A stretch of 64,000 bases of DNA from Caprella mutica (Eukaryota > Arthropoda > Malacostraca > Amphipoda > Caprellidae). The translations under genes were made by a program, and so were the position numbers. Under the pieces are notes generated by a model. That model was not told the origin of the DNA and did no database searches. It saw only the letters and a program-made list of their open reading frames with translations. Below, in pieces: positions 34,125-46,879 of the stretch. How positions within the stretch are numbered: position 1 is the stretch's first letter; every line of letters starts with the position of its first letter. The stretch spans positions 1 to 64,000 of the forward strand of contig CANNZV010000922.1 of the NCBI GenBank assembly GCA_947561585.1, written 5' to 3'.

Positions 34125-35015
34125 GAAACAACATATGACAAAGATTACTAATTTTTTAGAAACCCCAGGGCCCAAGATACAAGTTTTGACTGACTGCAAT
34201 AAACAAACAAGTCACTTTACGAATGAACATTGCAATTACACAGCTTACAATGAGAAGCTATTTTGTAAGTTCGTATCAGTCAAAACTCATATCTATAAGG
34301 GAATCACACTTTCATTATGCTCTCCCTTTACTTACTTAATTTGATGTAAATACATATCTTCTCTTGGAAAGGTCCTCCTTGGACCCACTCTGAACTAAAA
34401 CACTAGTAAACATATCGTATTAATAACGCATTATTAATAAATTACAGAATTAAGATATTTGAATTCATTGAAGCATGCAGAATGTGTGGACATTTAGTGG
34501 AATGTGTGGACAGCTCGTGGTAAAGTGGATCCACTTCTTTTAAGGTGGATTCATTGATAGTAATTATCTAATAATACAAGGTTTGTCTACTCTTAATAGT
34601 TTGAGGATGGTTTACTACGAGGGTTTGCTGTACCTAGTATGAGCTGATGTATAAATTAAACTATATCTTTAGTATAATATAGTACCTATAGTACAGTCTA
34701 CCCAATGACTAATATTTTGAATCTAGCTAAAAACTAACCAGTGATTCATTCTTAAAACAAGAAGCATTTTTAAATTATTATTATAACTTTGAACAATAAT
34801 TTTTTCATTATGTAACGCGAAATTGGAATGTAACTAATTATTTATTTCCTTATCTATGCGGCAGATGCGTAACTAAGATATATTATATAAAAAGAACAGA
34901 CGGACGAAATGCAGCAGCCATTTTTCATTCCAAATTTGGCTGTCATAGAGCGTCCGATATCTTGCAACTGGCAACAGCGCCGCATAAAGTAAGTGTCTAA
35001 ATATTTACAGTTACC

Positions 35016-38000
35016 GAACAGCAGATAATGGGGAATAAAAAAATAATACAGTAGATAAACTAAATATTTTCATGCACTCTTTGGATTTAATGAATTTATA
35101 GTAGGCAAGCATTATAATACAGTATAATACAGTTGAAAACTAATTAAAATCTGAAAAAAGGATGAAAATATGTTGAAACAAACATAATTTGTTATTGCCT
35201 AATTATTATATGTAAATTATTCACTTTAAAAGAAATTAGGTTTTTAAATATCTTGCATCTCTATAAAGAATGTTTAAAATCAATATTTATTTAATATACT
35301 TCAATATATTTAAGAATTAGGCAACTAAACTATGAATATACGTATATTTTAGATAACTTGACTTTGAAACTTTTTTTCTGCCTAATACGCTTTTCACGTG
35401 AAAAAATTCGGTGTACCTACCATAAACAAAATTTTCAATTACGATTTAAAGTTTTCAAGGAGCTTTAAAGAATATTAGTGATGTTTCTTCAATCTTATTA
35501 ATTCATAACTCCTTTAATGAATCTTTTATCGTCTAAACTTTTATATGTATCTTCAGTTTGGTTGATATTATACTGTTGTGTAACATGAAATAATTATTTG
35601 AAAGAGTTTTCTATGCTTAGTAGTTAGTAGAAAACTAAGTCATAAGGAATATAGGATACTTAAGTAAATGATATTCCATATATGAAAAATATAGTACTAT
35701 GGGTGAATTCTGTTTCTAACTCTTTCTTAAGCAATTATGGATTGTAATTCATACAATCAGCTTAATATCTCAGTTATCATTATCTAATAATTGGTGCAAA
35801 TAAGAAATTGTATGTAGTATAACCAGCTAGTTAAAAACCAGGATATGTAACTGCACCCTGTTAAAAATAAATGAATAATTACAATTTGTATTTTATTATG
35901 TTGTAGTGATAATCTTTCGATGATTTTAAAATGTATCAATTGATACTGAGAATAAATATGATTACTTAGAAATGGAATAGTTGGAAATCTGCCCGCCCAC
36001 AAACCCAGCATAAGTAAAGTAGGTTTATCACACCGAATTTATGAAGCGCTGTTCAGAAGATGTCGATTGCGGAGAGACAAATTACTACATTTGCGCAATT
36101 GTTTGTTGGTAAAAGTTATAAAGTATGTATGTATATATATATATGTATGTATGTATGTGTATGTAGTAGGTAGTGAGTATGTTGTATGTAGTAGTAGGAA
36201 GCATATTTATTTTTACCATCATGCAGCTGAACTTAGAAATAAATGTATACAATATTTAATATTAAATAAATTTAAATAATTGAATCCCTTTCTTTCATCA
36301 TATAATTAATACATACTACTTGTTCAACATTAAATTTCTTAAGATTTTTTTTTTAAATAAAAATTGATATTTTTGAGGAACTCATAGGCGGATACTAAAA
36401 TTAAATTAATAAAATAACCTAAAATTAAAAAAGTATTTCTATACTATGTTTATGCAATCCTCAAAAAGTTAAAACAATAACAGAAGAAATGAAAGCACTA
36501 ACACTGTTAAGATAAATTCAAACCGATGGTTGAAAGAAGATAACCAATTTAATTAAACCATATATAAATTATAAATTAAAATTGAAATCTCATTTTGCAA
36601 TTGAATTATATATTAATAATGGGAATCAAATAAAAGATAACCAATTAAATAATAACCATTGAAAATAATATAGCTAGTACAATACTTTAATCGCCATTAG
36701 ATAGCAGAGCAGCATATTTATTTCATTCTGATCATCTGAAACTTGAAATGTGAAAATTGTGAATTTTCGATAATCACAATGTTGATAAGACAAACTCTTC
36801 TTACTAATGCATTAAATAAATAAATACTCCTAACATTTGTTTGGGGTCACTGTTGCAAATGAATACCACCACGTAATTTATGAAATGCTGTTCACATGAA
36901 TAGAAAAAGTTTTGAGGCTGACGTTTAAGTACTCCCTCCTCCTCCTCAACATGAATGACGTCGTAAATCAAGATTTTCAGTTACTTTAGTTAGTAACATA
37001 GTTTAGTAACTATGTTACTCTGTTGATAAAGTTAATTTAAACACTAGTATACAAATAAAAATTAGCAGTCTCAGTTTATTTTGCTTTCAAATCAGATTAA
37101 GCTGACCACCACGTAAAATATTGAATAGGAGATATTATTAGTTAGTCTTTTGTTCGTGATTATTATTAAATTAGTTTCCTAGTTACAACTTACAAGACTA
37201 GATAGAAATGCTCTTGCCTGATTTCTAAAGATGAGAAAATGAGAGTTCTCATATTAAGTTTAAATATTGAATGGGATTTATCGATAATAAAAATTATTTA
37301 TTTACACAACTGCGATCCGATCCCAATGGTTCTCTCGAAAATGGTATCAAAATAAGTTAACAGCGCCTCATAACTGCAGGGCAAAGAACAGATGCTCAGA
37401 AAACAAGAAGAATAGAAAACTTTACTGAATTCTATCCCAGACTCCAATTATAATCAAATTATCTAATAAAAACAAATTATGTTACATGTAAAAAAGTCAT
37501 ATTATACATTCAATACTATCATACCTAACTTCACTTCTTAACCAATGTTATTTAATAACAACTAACCAGTTAACAATGTTTCTGAATAAGTTTCGATCCA
37601 TATTTAGTAGAGTTTATAGTTCTAATTGGCTATTTATTTGTTTGTTAACGTGTGAAGCACATACACTGTATATTGATATTCAATAAAAGAGAGCCTTTGG
37701 GTTTCGTTTATGTGGCGCTGTTAAGTTATTTTGCTCTTGACACTACACGGCACTACTTCTTTTCCTGGTGGATGAAGGAGGAGAGAGAGAGATAGATAGA
37801 TATAGAGAGAAAGTAAACAAAATTCTTTTATTTTGTTTGCAGTGAAATTGCTTTTAAGCTTCAATGTTACCAAATTAATATTTATACAAAATTATAAACA
37901 ATTTAATATATTATTATTATTTTGTACAAATTTTATTGTTTCTTTTACCTAAATAATGATGATCAAATAATTTTATAGTGACAACCACCTAAAAGATGGA

Positions 38001-38984
38001 TCATACATAATATTATGTCTGAATATAATCGATCAAATACATTCTTTACATTTCAAATTGAATCTTATGATTTTATTATTTTTATCATACTTTTATTAGG
38101 CTACATGAAAAAGTACATATTTACTCGCCTACTATCAATATTTTTGTCAAACTGAGAATGAATGAATTTATGATCTGCTGATCCTATTTTGATGAATTTG
38201 CAACTTGGTTATACCGGCGTCTGGTCTTCTTTATTAAGAAACGAACACATGTGACATATTAAAAGGAAACACAAATAATTTGTAGCAGTGTCATGTACAA
38301 TCTGTAGAATTAAAGTTATATATTAATATAAAAAGAAATTGATCAAATATTTGCTTCGTAATTATTGATCATACAAGAAATATTAAAACTCAACATTATT
38401 CGACTTTCTATTTAGATTTAGAACAAGTGAGCCTAGTATTATCTGAATGGTAATTAGGTACACTTTTTGGTTTTAAATATTGTTTGTAAGTTAATGTATT
38501 TAAAAATACGTTAAAAATTATTTTAAGTCATATTAGTGCTTTGTATTAAGTCAAAAGTATTTTAGCCTTTTTGTTTGCTTGAAAGTTCGAGGGTAGTGTA
38601 AAACCTATCCGAACAACTTAAATTACCTTTTGTAATAAATATGTAGCATCGAATTTGCAGATATAAATCCAGTATCCTTATTTCTTCTAATGAATAGAGT
38701 GATAAAATTTAGAGTTACCTTTTTAATCAAGTTACGAAATAGAGAATTTGTTCTGCGTTTATGAGGCGCTGTCAAGTTATTTTGATACTCTTTTCTCTTG
38801 ATCCAATGATCGGCACCCCCCTAAAGTTTAGTTAGTTAGTTTCTTTCACAAAGATTGTTTTAAACAAATAAATCATTTTGTTTGCATTCAATGATATATT
38901 TTGATGAAAAGATTACGATAATAATCTAATATAATTTACCTAAATTCCTAATTAATATGAATATAAATTTTATAGGTGATGTGA
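35016..38984. other. Long non-coding AT-rich region with dispersed repeats
   Basis: No gene found in about 4 kb. Repeats seen: 36035-36105 (copy of 27186), 36880-36930 (ATTTATGAAATGCTGTTCAC), a TATG/TGTA microsatellite at 36120-36190, GTTTATGTGGCGCTGTTAAG at 37707, the same type on the minus strand at about 37345-37366, and GTTTATGAGGCGCTGTCAAG at 38757. A GA-rich run lies at 37780-37810. Confidence 0.5.
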
Positions 38985-39482
38985 TTAATGATGAATTTAG
39001 TGTTCCGTGCAATTTTGCACAATCTCGATAATGCGCTGCACGTTTTTAGGATTTGTGTGACAATCTCGAGATTGTCATACATTTTCAAGATCCTAATAAA
39101 GCGCAGCGCATTCTCGCATGTAATTTTATGGAACATTTTTCTTAATTTTTTATATAATTTAGAAGACTATATTTTTACATTAAAAAGGGGAAAACAAATG
39201 AAGTTAATTTCCAAACGTTTGGTATCTTAGGGAAATTAAAATACTAGTTTTCTTTGAGTAACTAACTCAAGCGTAATTACCAAGCTATTAACTATAGCTT
39301 TAAATATCATATTTTTGATGAAATAGACAAATTAAATGCAAAAATAATTGATTATCTACTCCATCACTGTTGATCCAGCTTCATAACCTTTACCTGCATT
39401 GCACATTCTCGAGATTGTCGCGCATTTTCAATGATACTAAAACGGGCAGAGCATTCTCGAGATTGTGCAATTCGGCAAATGT
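38985..39482. repeat. Pair of CTCGAGATTGT repeats, partly inverted
   Basis: 38998-39122 has GCACAATCTCGATAATGCGC, GACAATCTCGAGATTGTC and GCGCATTCTCG. 39400-39475 has ATTCTCGAGATTGTCGCGCA and ATTCTCGAGATTGTGCAATT. The palindromic CTCGAG core recurs at about 70-base spacing. Open frames of 61-80 codons here are translations of the repeat. Confidence 0.6.
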
Positions 39483-40074
39483 TCTATTGCATAACTGACC
39501 AACAGTTTGCAACGATAGTGAAGCGTAGGTAGGTATAAGCAAAGAGAAATCTAAATCTACAATATTTGTATGCACATAATCGTAGTTTTTTTTTCTTGCG
39601 AGAACTTACACCAGGAATATAAGAATACAGCTATTTTTGCTTAGTTTCAGTTCGAGAATTTCCAAATAATGCAATCCATAATTATGACCATGAGAATAAG
39701 AAAAATTCTTCCAGTGGTTCTAAACACGTTTAGTGGAAATATATTATCACTTACAAAAATGTAATACAAAAGCGTGCAGCACTTTTTAAATTAAATAATA
39801 CTTATGAACATGATAGAGAATAGGTTTACTGCAATGATGAAGAAAGTTGTTCGACACAATATATCATTTCTAATCGAAGTATGGTAAAAGAAGACAAAAA
39901 ATGAATCATGGAATAATATTTATTCATAATTTCAGTTAAGCATAAAATGCAACACTTGTATACATACTATCATTAAAATAATCCTTCGTTGTGAGTCAAA
40001 AAAATAAAAGTGCAAGGAACTTAAAATATTACAAGCTCAATCACTACAATCACAGTCAATGTATTGTTTATTTA

Positions 40075-42484
40075 TTATAACATTGACTTGTGTAACATAC
40101 TCCTCTGCTTCTTCATCCAGAAAACACTCAAAATTGAATTTCTTGATTCTGATTCTATGGGGTAAAGTAGTAAAAATCTTGCAAGATTAGATGGTACGTA
40201 ATAAATTATGTCTTGCAGGTCTTTGAATTTTTTATATGAAAGCTCGATTGGTTCTTTATACAAAGGCTCCAGGAGGACGGTATTCCCGTCAATGAAACGG
40301 AATTCTTCGTGGGTGGTGATTCCTGGAATACTTTTACTGGATCAAGTGCTCGTTTTCCTGTTAAAATTTCACAGGAACACAGCCGAATTTGATTCCTTGG
40401 GTGTCGACAGTCCGGAAAATGAAGCATGACTGGAGCTTGGTGAGATCTATTAAGTTGTCCTTCAGTGAGTGTCAACAATTTTACATTTCTGTATGCAGTT
40501 AAGAGTATAAATACAAACATTCCTCTTCTCGGTAGATTTTACTTTTCTGAAATGATTGATGAAGTGTAAATCCAAGACTTTATATGCGTACACGTGCATA
40601 TAAACATGAAGAAAGCGATAACGTTTTTTCCGCCACAACAGTCTAAAAATGTATGAATCTCATCGTATTTATCATGATTATTCTGTAGGAAAATTAATAA
40701 CTTCCTCGCTACCCTTCGATCTCTTGCTAGATAAACATGTGGCCTGTCTTATATTTACTCTGAGGTTGTACAACCATATTTGGCTCTTGTAAAAAGCAAT
40801 AAGTGTGTCGAGTTAATGAATCGGCTGAAATGGTGAGGAGGAACTAGGCTGACGAGATTCCTATTCTGTATATATAAGATGGAATGTTTTCTTATGGTCT
40901 TTCTCTAGTGCTTATTTCTTTAAGAGTTCTATTTGCTTTACTTTCATCTTGTGTGCATCGCATCTACCACACGAGTCTTTTTTGGGCAAATAAATTCCTA
41001 ATTCCTATTATTGTATTTTTTGAGTTCCCTCATGAAAACGTATAAGCTGACGGGATGATCAGGATTTTCCTCTGTGTACAACGAATGCATTTTTCGATTG
41101 GAAAGATCAGGACTGAAAAATAATTTAGGACTATCATTATAGTGTAATTTATCTAGAAAAGATGAAACCTTTTCTTCTAGCTGTGGTGAAATTTTGTTAG
41201 CGGGCACATGTCTGCCTCTTTTATCTGGCGAAACATTTCCTGCTGTTACTTTATTGTTGATTAGGTAGGTTACACGCTTTTGCGAGATTCCTAGAGTAGA
41301 ACAAAACACTGCCTTACATACTCTATGACCATTTAAAGTGTAATGTAATGTTTTGCCTCTCTGGAGATTCAGTGGCGTATGATTGTGCCGCCTCACTGGC
41401 ACCTGCAAAAATAATAACATTAATATTAACGCAATTTACAATATGTAGGTTTCAGTATTGCATTAACAGCTGTTATTAATATATCTTTATTAAAAAACTT
41501 ATTTAAGCACCCAGAATAGAAATATCAATTGATTTGTAGTTGTATTATATCCGTGAGTGTGACCTTTACCAAAATACAGTAAAGCAATATAAGCATACTA
41601 AATTCAACCTTAAGGGCCCATACACACGCAGGTTTTTTTTTTTCCACATGAATCTCGTGAATTGAAGAGTTTCGATTCAAAAGTCAGTCAATCGCGCCAA
41701 GAAGTATCTGCAGGATTTCGTGGATTTTCATGTCATGCAATTTACTACTGATCTACGATCGTAGTTACTACCTAATCCTAGTATACTGATTATAAACAAT
41801 TACAATCTTCGAATCTCATATAGAGAAATTAAAGATGGTTTCCAGAAAAATAAATTATTAGCTATTAAGTATAGTGGAAGTAATTCATAAAAATAAGAAT
41901 TCATGAAACTAAAAAGAAAAAAGAACTGTGCAAAGATAGGCTACAAAATAAACACCTAACCAGGTATCCTACAATATTTAATGAATTATAAGTATGCATA
42001 CAAGATTTCCAAAACTAACTTCCAGTAGAGAATTTTAGTTTCGTGGAAAAAGTAAGAGCTTAGCAAAAAGTTTGGTAGAAAAACTTAAAAAAAAATTCTG
42101 TGTGTGTACGACCATTAAGAATTTTGAAAAAGGGGCTCAACTGCACACCTCTGACACTGCCGAATACAGGAACGCAGTTTGGGCATCCCAGCTTCCCATT
42201 TTCCAGTAACGGGAGAAAATTTCTCGTCTGTCCTCTTCTGAGAGGTGCGTGTCGCAACGAAAGACGCATTTGCAAGCTAAATACTTGAACTCTTTAGCTG
42301 GATGCTTGTTGCCGAGAGGCGAATCGTAAGATTGTCCCGTTTGTCGTAGGTACTTGCGATCCGACTTGCTAGTGGTTGTAAGTGTCCTATCATTATCTTC
42401 CGAAATACCCATTACTTCAACTTTGACAGGCGTATCTGTAGAGCAAACCAATAAAGTTGTAGAAGAATGATGTGCATATTGCAA
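40075..42484 (-). pseudogene. Broken member of an insect multi-exon, possibly transposon-derived family
   Basis: Exon A (42484 down to 42149) ends GAG with donor GTGTGC and encodes PAKEFKYLACKCVF and SEEDRREIFSRYW. Exon B begins at 41402 after TTTTTGCAG, in phase, with PVRRHNHTPLNLQRG, HRVCKAVFCSTLGISQKRV and the RGRH block. After FMRELKKYNNRN a single-base shift leads into LGIYLPKKDSCGRCDAHKMK. Further out-of-frame pieces follow (LIAFYKSQIWLYNL; KYDEIHTFLDCCGG; YKEPIELSYKKFKDLQDI) down to about 40075. The order matches a family I recall as common in insect genomes (V-C-K-x-x-F-L-x-T-L-G-I; P-K-K-D-x-C; F-Y-K-x-x-L-W-x-Y-N-L). Several frameshifts and stops make it a pseudogene. I cannot name its biochemical role. 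Confidence 0.65.
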
Positions 42485-43174
42485 CGAGAAATAAATGAAT
42501 AATGAGGATAGTGATAACTGATAAGTATTTACAAATTATCTTAAACTGGGACAAAAGCTATAAAACTACTAATATAGTCAAAATAAATGTGCATCCAATG
42601 TTTATATTGCTCAACTCATCAAGAAATATATGATAAGTATAAATAAACTATGTTCTCTATTGGTAACTTGCACCTATTCCAGCGATTATAGGTAGTCAGG
42701 CAGTCTCGTCCTATTTTGCTTACGGCAAAGTGGCCTAAACAACTGAGTTATTCATTGTTCAGTATATATGCAAAGCGCTGTCGAATGTCCTACTTTGCAT
42801 ATTAAAGCCCTAAAATTCAGTATTTTGTGGGATAGGATACTCTGTATATTTGCTCTCCGATCATTGTTTCCAGACTCTTCACCTGCAATAAAAGCTATGG
42901 TGCTTGCTGTGAGACTTAATTAATAATAATAATGGAAATAATAAACTTATTAAAAAAAAAGAGATACAGGCAGGCCTCGCATTGAGTACAATTCACTTTA
43001 GTAAAAAGTGGTCCTTATTTAGAGTCATGATTCGAAATAAGAACCGTTCGTAGACATAGAAAACGGAGAGAATTTTCTGTGATTAATTCACGGTAACTAA
43101 AAAAACATCAAAATTATAATCCAGATGAGGTTATTAGAAGCAGTTGGTTCAGAAATTCAACATGTCCCATTTTA
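42485..43174. other. Non-coding spacer
   Basis: No gene or named repeat seen. The first bases may belong to the 5' part of the pseudogene at 40075-42484. Confidence 0.4.
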
Positions 43175-43380
43175 GAGTAAGTTCCGTGTTATCGTACGGT
43201 TCCATATTTTCGAGCACGTAAAAATCTTTATATAATAATCATTATTTAACTTTTATTTCAATTGGTATCCATGATACGAATTAGAATAGAAGTTAAATAA
43301 TAATTATAATATTTTCTTTTCTGACGTGTCCGAAATTGTAGAACCAATCAATACTTGGAACTTAGTACCCTACTACCAAA
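43175..43380. mobile_element. Family A MITE, old diverged copy
   Basis: Central AATTGGTATCCATGATACGA with inverted flanks ATAATAATCATTATTTAACT and GTTAAATAATAATTATAATA. The outer arms (TTATCGTACGGTTCCATATT and GACGTGTCCGAAATTGTAGA) are recognisable but eroded. Confidence 0.55.
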
Positions 43381-44429
43381 AACATTTCATACGAGCATAA
43401 AATTGCGGTTTGAAATGTAGCACAATAATTATAGAAATCTAAGTATCCATTAATTACTCACCTATACTGAGTGAGAGTTAAGCTATGGATGGATTTTAAA
43501 ACATTTAATAAATGCACGACTTTAAACTTTTTCATCACGGTCACAAACACTGAAAGACTGTATATTATTATTGATATGCTTATATACGTTTTACTCTAAT
43601 AATAAATTTTCTTTCTATAACTCATAGAAAATGAGGTCTAAATAAAGGAGTGACAATTATAAATTTCTTGTTACTTTTATTCGCTTTAGTTACCGTTTGG
43701 TAACTGAACCGAGTCGTGATTTGGTAACTAGAGCGGGGGATACCTGAATACCAATCGACTATTGGTTGATTGGTGAGGTATATATAATTACTCTCATGGA
43801 ATTTGACCAATGGAGAATGATTAGGCTGGATTTTGTACTTGAGTAAGAGAGAGTACTACAGAAGAGCAGAGCTTAGTTAGTTCAGTCAGGGATTCAGCAG
43901 AGATTGAACCTAATTCCGAATCGACAGGCAAGCTTAAACATATAGAAAGTTGTCATAAGGACGAGTTAGTTAGAAGATATTTGTTAAGTGTTAACTATGG
44001 CCTCTGGATTTTAGATGAAGATTTCCTAAATGTTGAACTGGAAGTTTGATTCTTTTGCAGACAAAAACCCTTTAAAATGTGCCGTGTAATGTATATTGAG
44101 TCAAGTCTTTCCTACTTTAGTATTGCAATAATCGTTAGGTTTTTAATTGTAATTGTAGTAGCTAACTCATTTTTAAGCAATTTATTACAATTCAACTCTC
44201 ACTCATAATATGTTTCATACTATCACGATTATGTTACATTGAACAAACAGCAATTGCATACATTGAAATATATATATGGCAGTTGGTTAGGTTAGATCAC
44301 GCTTCTCTATTTTCAATTTGGTGACCATGATACCTACAGATATATACATCAAATTAGTTATATACCAATACCGAATGATATTTAAAAAAGAATTTTCCTT
44401 AAATCTAGCTCATATAAAACGAAATGTTT
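43381..44429. other. Non-coding spacer with a fragment of the 44430 repeat
   Basis: 43650-43760 (GGAGTGACAATTATAAATTT, GTTACCGTTTGGTAACTGAA) matches the ends of the repeat at 44430-45060 and 62125-62250. GGTAACTGAACCGAG shows a hairpin with GTTACC. No gene found. Confidence 0.5.
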
Positions 44430-45060
44430 AAGTAAGGAGTAACAATTATATAATAACGTGAGCCATATCAAGCACTTATTACCCTCGCAGAATGCGGAAA
44501 GGTTATATTTTTTGACGGCATTTATTATTATTTTTTAAAATCTTGTTTGTCTGAAATTTGGTGAAACGATTGGTCAATGTCCAGTGACCTTCTGGTAGAA
44601 TTTTGGCAGTGACCCGATCAAAGGTCATGGTCATTTATAACTCAAAAAGAATTGAACCATATTGCATGAAACTTGGTGGGATGATTGGTCGATATACAAG
44701 AATCATTTTGTTAGATTTTGGGAGCGATCAAGTCAAAGGTCAAAGATCAAGGACAAGATCATTTAAAACTCAAAAAGTATTCAACCAAATTGTCTGAAAT
44801 TTGATATGTCGATTGGCCAATGCTCAGGAACTATCTGGAAGAATTTCGGGAGCGATCCGGTCATAGGTCAAGGTCATTTATAACTCAAAAAGTATTGAAC
44901 CATATTGCATGAAACTTTGTGGGATGATTGGTCATTATCCAGTTACCTGTTTATTAGATTTAGGGAGAGAACGGGTCAAAACGGCGGCGAAGGTATGCGC
45001 TCTACCAAGTGCACATTATCTAGTTACCATTTGTAATAAGAGCGGGGCCTGCCTGTAGTA
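44430..45060. repeat. Complex repeat with internal units of about 120 bp
   Basis: Begins AGTAAGGAGTAACAATTATA. Inside, AACTCAAAAAG recurs at about 44640, 44768 and 44885 with GGTCAAGGTCATTTATAACT, TATTGAACCATATTGCATGA and GATGATTGGTC, a period near 120. The right part reads GGCGGCGAAGGTATGCGCTC, then TTACCATTTGTAATAAGAGC and GGGGCCTGCCTG. The end motif is shared with 62150-62250. Probably a transposable element carrying tandem units. I cannot assign its class. Confidence 0.6.
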
Positions 45061-45143
45061 TTAAGCTTACTATATGTTTTATTATCCTTGTATATTCAGA
45101 AATTAATTGCAACTTCATTGAATTATAATCATATTTTCGAATA

Positions 45144-45968
45144 AAGCCTGCTTAATACGATCAGATTTATCTTAAGAACTGGTCTTGAGATCTAATTGAA
45201 ACTATCAGATCTCAAGTCTAAATGGGTATTTTCGTTGTACGATTTCGTACGATTGATCGGCTGGGGCTTGCATGATAATTGGCTCCTCCCACTCGTTCGA
45301 TTCCGATTTAATCCTTGGTCTAAAAACTCTAAACAGAGATCTGATGATATCTTGGCAGTTGTGTCCATGATATAACCATGAACAGGACAATAGTATAATA
45401 ACTCTATAAGGTATGACCGCAAAAGAGACTAAATTGAGTTTCTTCTAAGCATCCCCCGCGTGACGTCATAGACGATGGTAGTGTGTATTATTGTCACTTA
45501 TATTGCAAATTCATGTTGAAAGTACTGTATCTTATCATACTTTCTTTTCATTTATTTGTAAAAAAAATGGTAAATAAGATTTAATAAACATGAATATTAA
45601 TGAATAAACATTAGAGTATTGTTCAATAAATAGTCTCAGGGAATTAATAACATCATGGATCAAAATATTTTACAAGGCCACATATTTATATTGATCACAA
45701 AAGTATAATTTTAGAGGTAATTTTCTTCGAAATAGCATGGAAAAAACTCATTTTCTAACACAAGTGACGTCACAAAATACTCACGCACGGATGCGAGGGT
45801 TGAGTCATAGGTACTTGGGCGCGAGCATACTTTGTATTGTTAGTAGCTATACCATGAACAGGACAGATCTGGAGATAAATCGGATGATTCTAAATGCAAC
45901 AGAGTTTTCATCCGATCTGAGGTCTTACGATTGGTCATAAGATAAATCTGATCGTGTAAACCAGGCTT
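45144..45968. mobile_element. Non-autonomous element with inverted ends of about 50 bp
   Basis: Left AAGCCTGCTTAATACGATCA then GATTTATCTTA. The right end is the inverse of AAGCCTGGTTTACACGATCA then GATTTATCTTA. Inside are further inverted words (AGATCT-GTTTAGA and CCATGAACAGGACA near 45365 and 45850). The open frames in it overlap on both strands and match nothing. The right end abuts the TTAA of the next element. Confidence 0.6.
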
Positions 45969-46526
45969 AAAGGGGTAGTAAACCTTTGGACAAACTTTTT
46001 CTCTCTTGTTGATAAATCGACAAAGGGACAGTGATAATAGAATAAAATGTCGTTATTTTATTTTTTAAATGCCTATTTAAATTTTTTAATTAATTAATTC
46101 GTAAATGCAACGCCACCTACTAACTAAATCTGGAACTACAAATGTCCATTGTAAACAAAAGATTGAGCAAAACAACGACGCACATACGCACGCAATCATT
46201 AAGCTACAACTTTTAAAGTTAAAAACTTACAGCCTAGCCTCCTAGCTACCACACTACTGACTAGACTACCTAGTTATAATAGTTTTTTACTTATTGATGT
46301 CGAATAATTGATATATCTAATTGATAATATCTGATCAGGATTGTAAACAACAATTCGCAGCGCCCCTAGCGGTGAACGCTGGACTTAAAACAAAATTATT
46401 AATTAATTTTTTACTGGTGTTAGGTATATATAAGACGAATAAACTCTCGTGTGTATACAACTAATTACCAACAACATTTTCATTACGAAAAATGACATTT
46501 TTTTATAAAGTTTACTGCCCCTTCAA
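45967..46526. mobile_element. MITE with TTAA ends (piggyBac-like), copy 2
   Basis: Left TTAA then AGGGGTAGTAAACC. Right AAAGTTTACTGCCCCT then TCAA, a one-base decay of TTAA. Contains GCAACGCCACCTACTAAC and GCAGCGCCCCTAGCGG. Related to 774-1268 by its terminal sequence. Confidence 0.6.
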
Positions 46527-46529
46527 GAC

Positions 46530-46879
46530 GAACTCATGTTATTAAATGACCGCTGGGAAGTATTTGATTACCAAGTTAACAATAAATGGAAGAATTTGAT
46601 TGTTAAGCATACTTAGATTAATTAGATGAAAGGATAATTAAAATTAAAAGATCTTAAGAATGAATATGATTAATAGAACCAACATAAAATACACTCCCAA
46701 ATATATCCGCACACACCAACCACACATGGTAGTTCCCTAGTTAGAATAGTTATATGTACGGTTATTATGGTAGAGAATAGTACCTATATTATCACTACAC
46801 CTTTATAACTTAAAATTTCGTCAATATTAGAATTTCCAATTTAGATTACTAAATAAAACAGAGGAAGCCTTATCACTAG
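46530..46879. other. Non-coding spacer
   Basis: Nothing recognisable between the TTAA element and the zinc-finger pseudogene. Confidence 0.4.

Larger units (their letters stand above)
28830..35015. repeat. Mosaic of direct and inverted duplications
   Basis: Four modules recur. Module A (CAGTACTCGGAAAGTGGGTG) is at about 28850, 31440 and 33465, all +. Module B (CTGCAATAAACAAACAAG through GGACCCACTCT) is at about 29100, 29745, 31700 and 34190, all +. Module C (GAATTAAGATAT to the ACCTAGTATGAGCT end) is at 29340 (+), 30760-30450 (-), 32730-32430 (-) and 34440 (+). Module D (GCGGCGCTGTTGCCAGTTGC) is at 30205 (+), 32160 (+) and 34980 (-). The order B-D-C(-)-A repeats with a period of about 2 kb. 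32150-32730 and 34430-35010 form inverted arms of about 580 bases. No transposase is seen in the modules themselves. Confidence 0.8.

Noticed and set aside
38948..39575. Opposing 60-80-codon frames
   Set aside because: They are translations of palindromic CTCGAG repeats on both strands.
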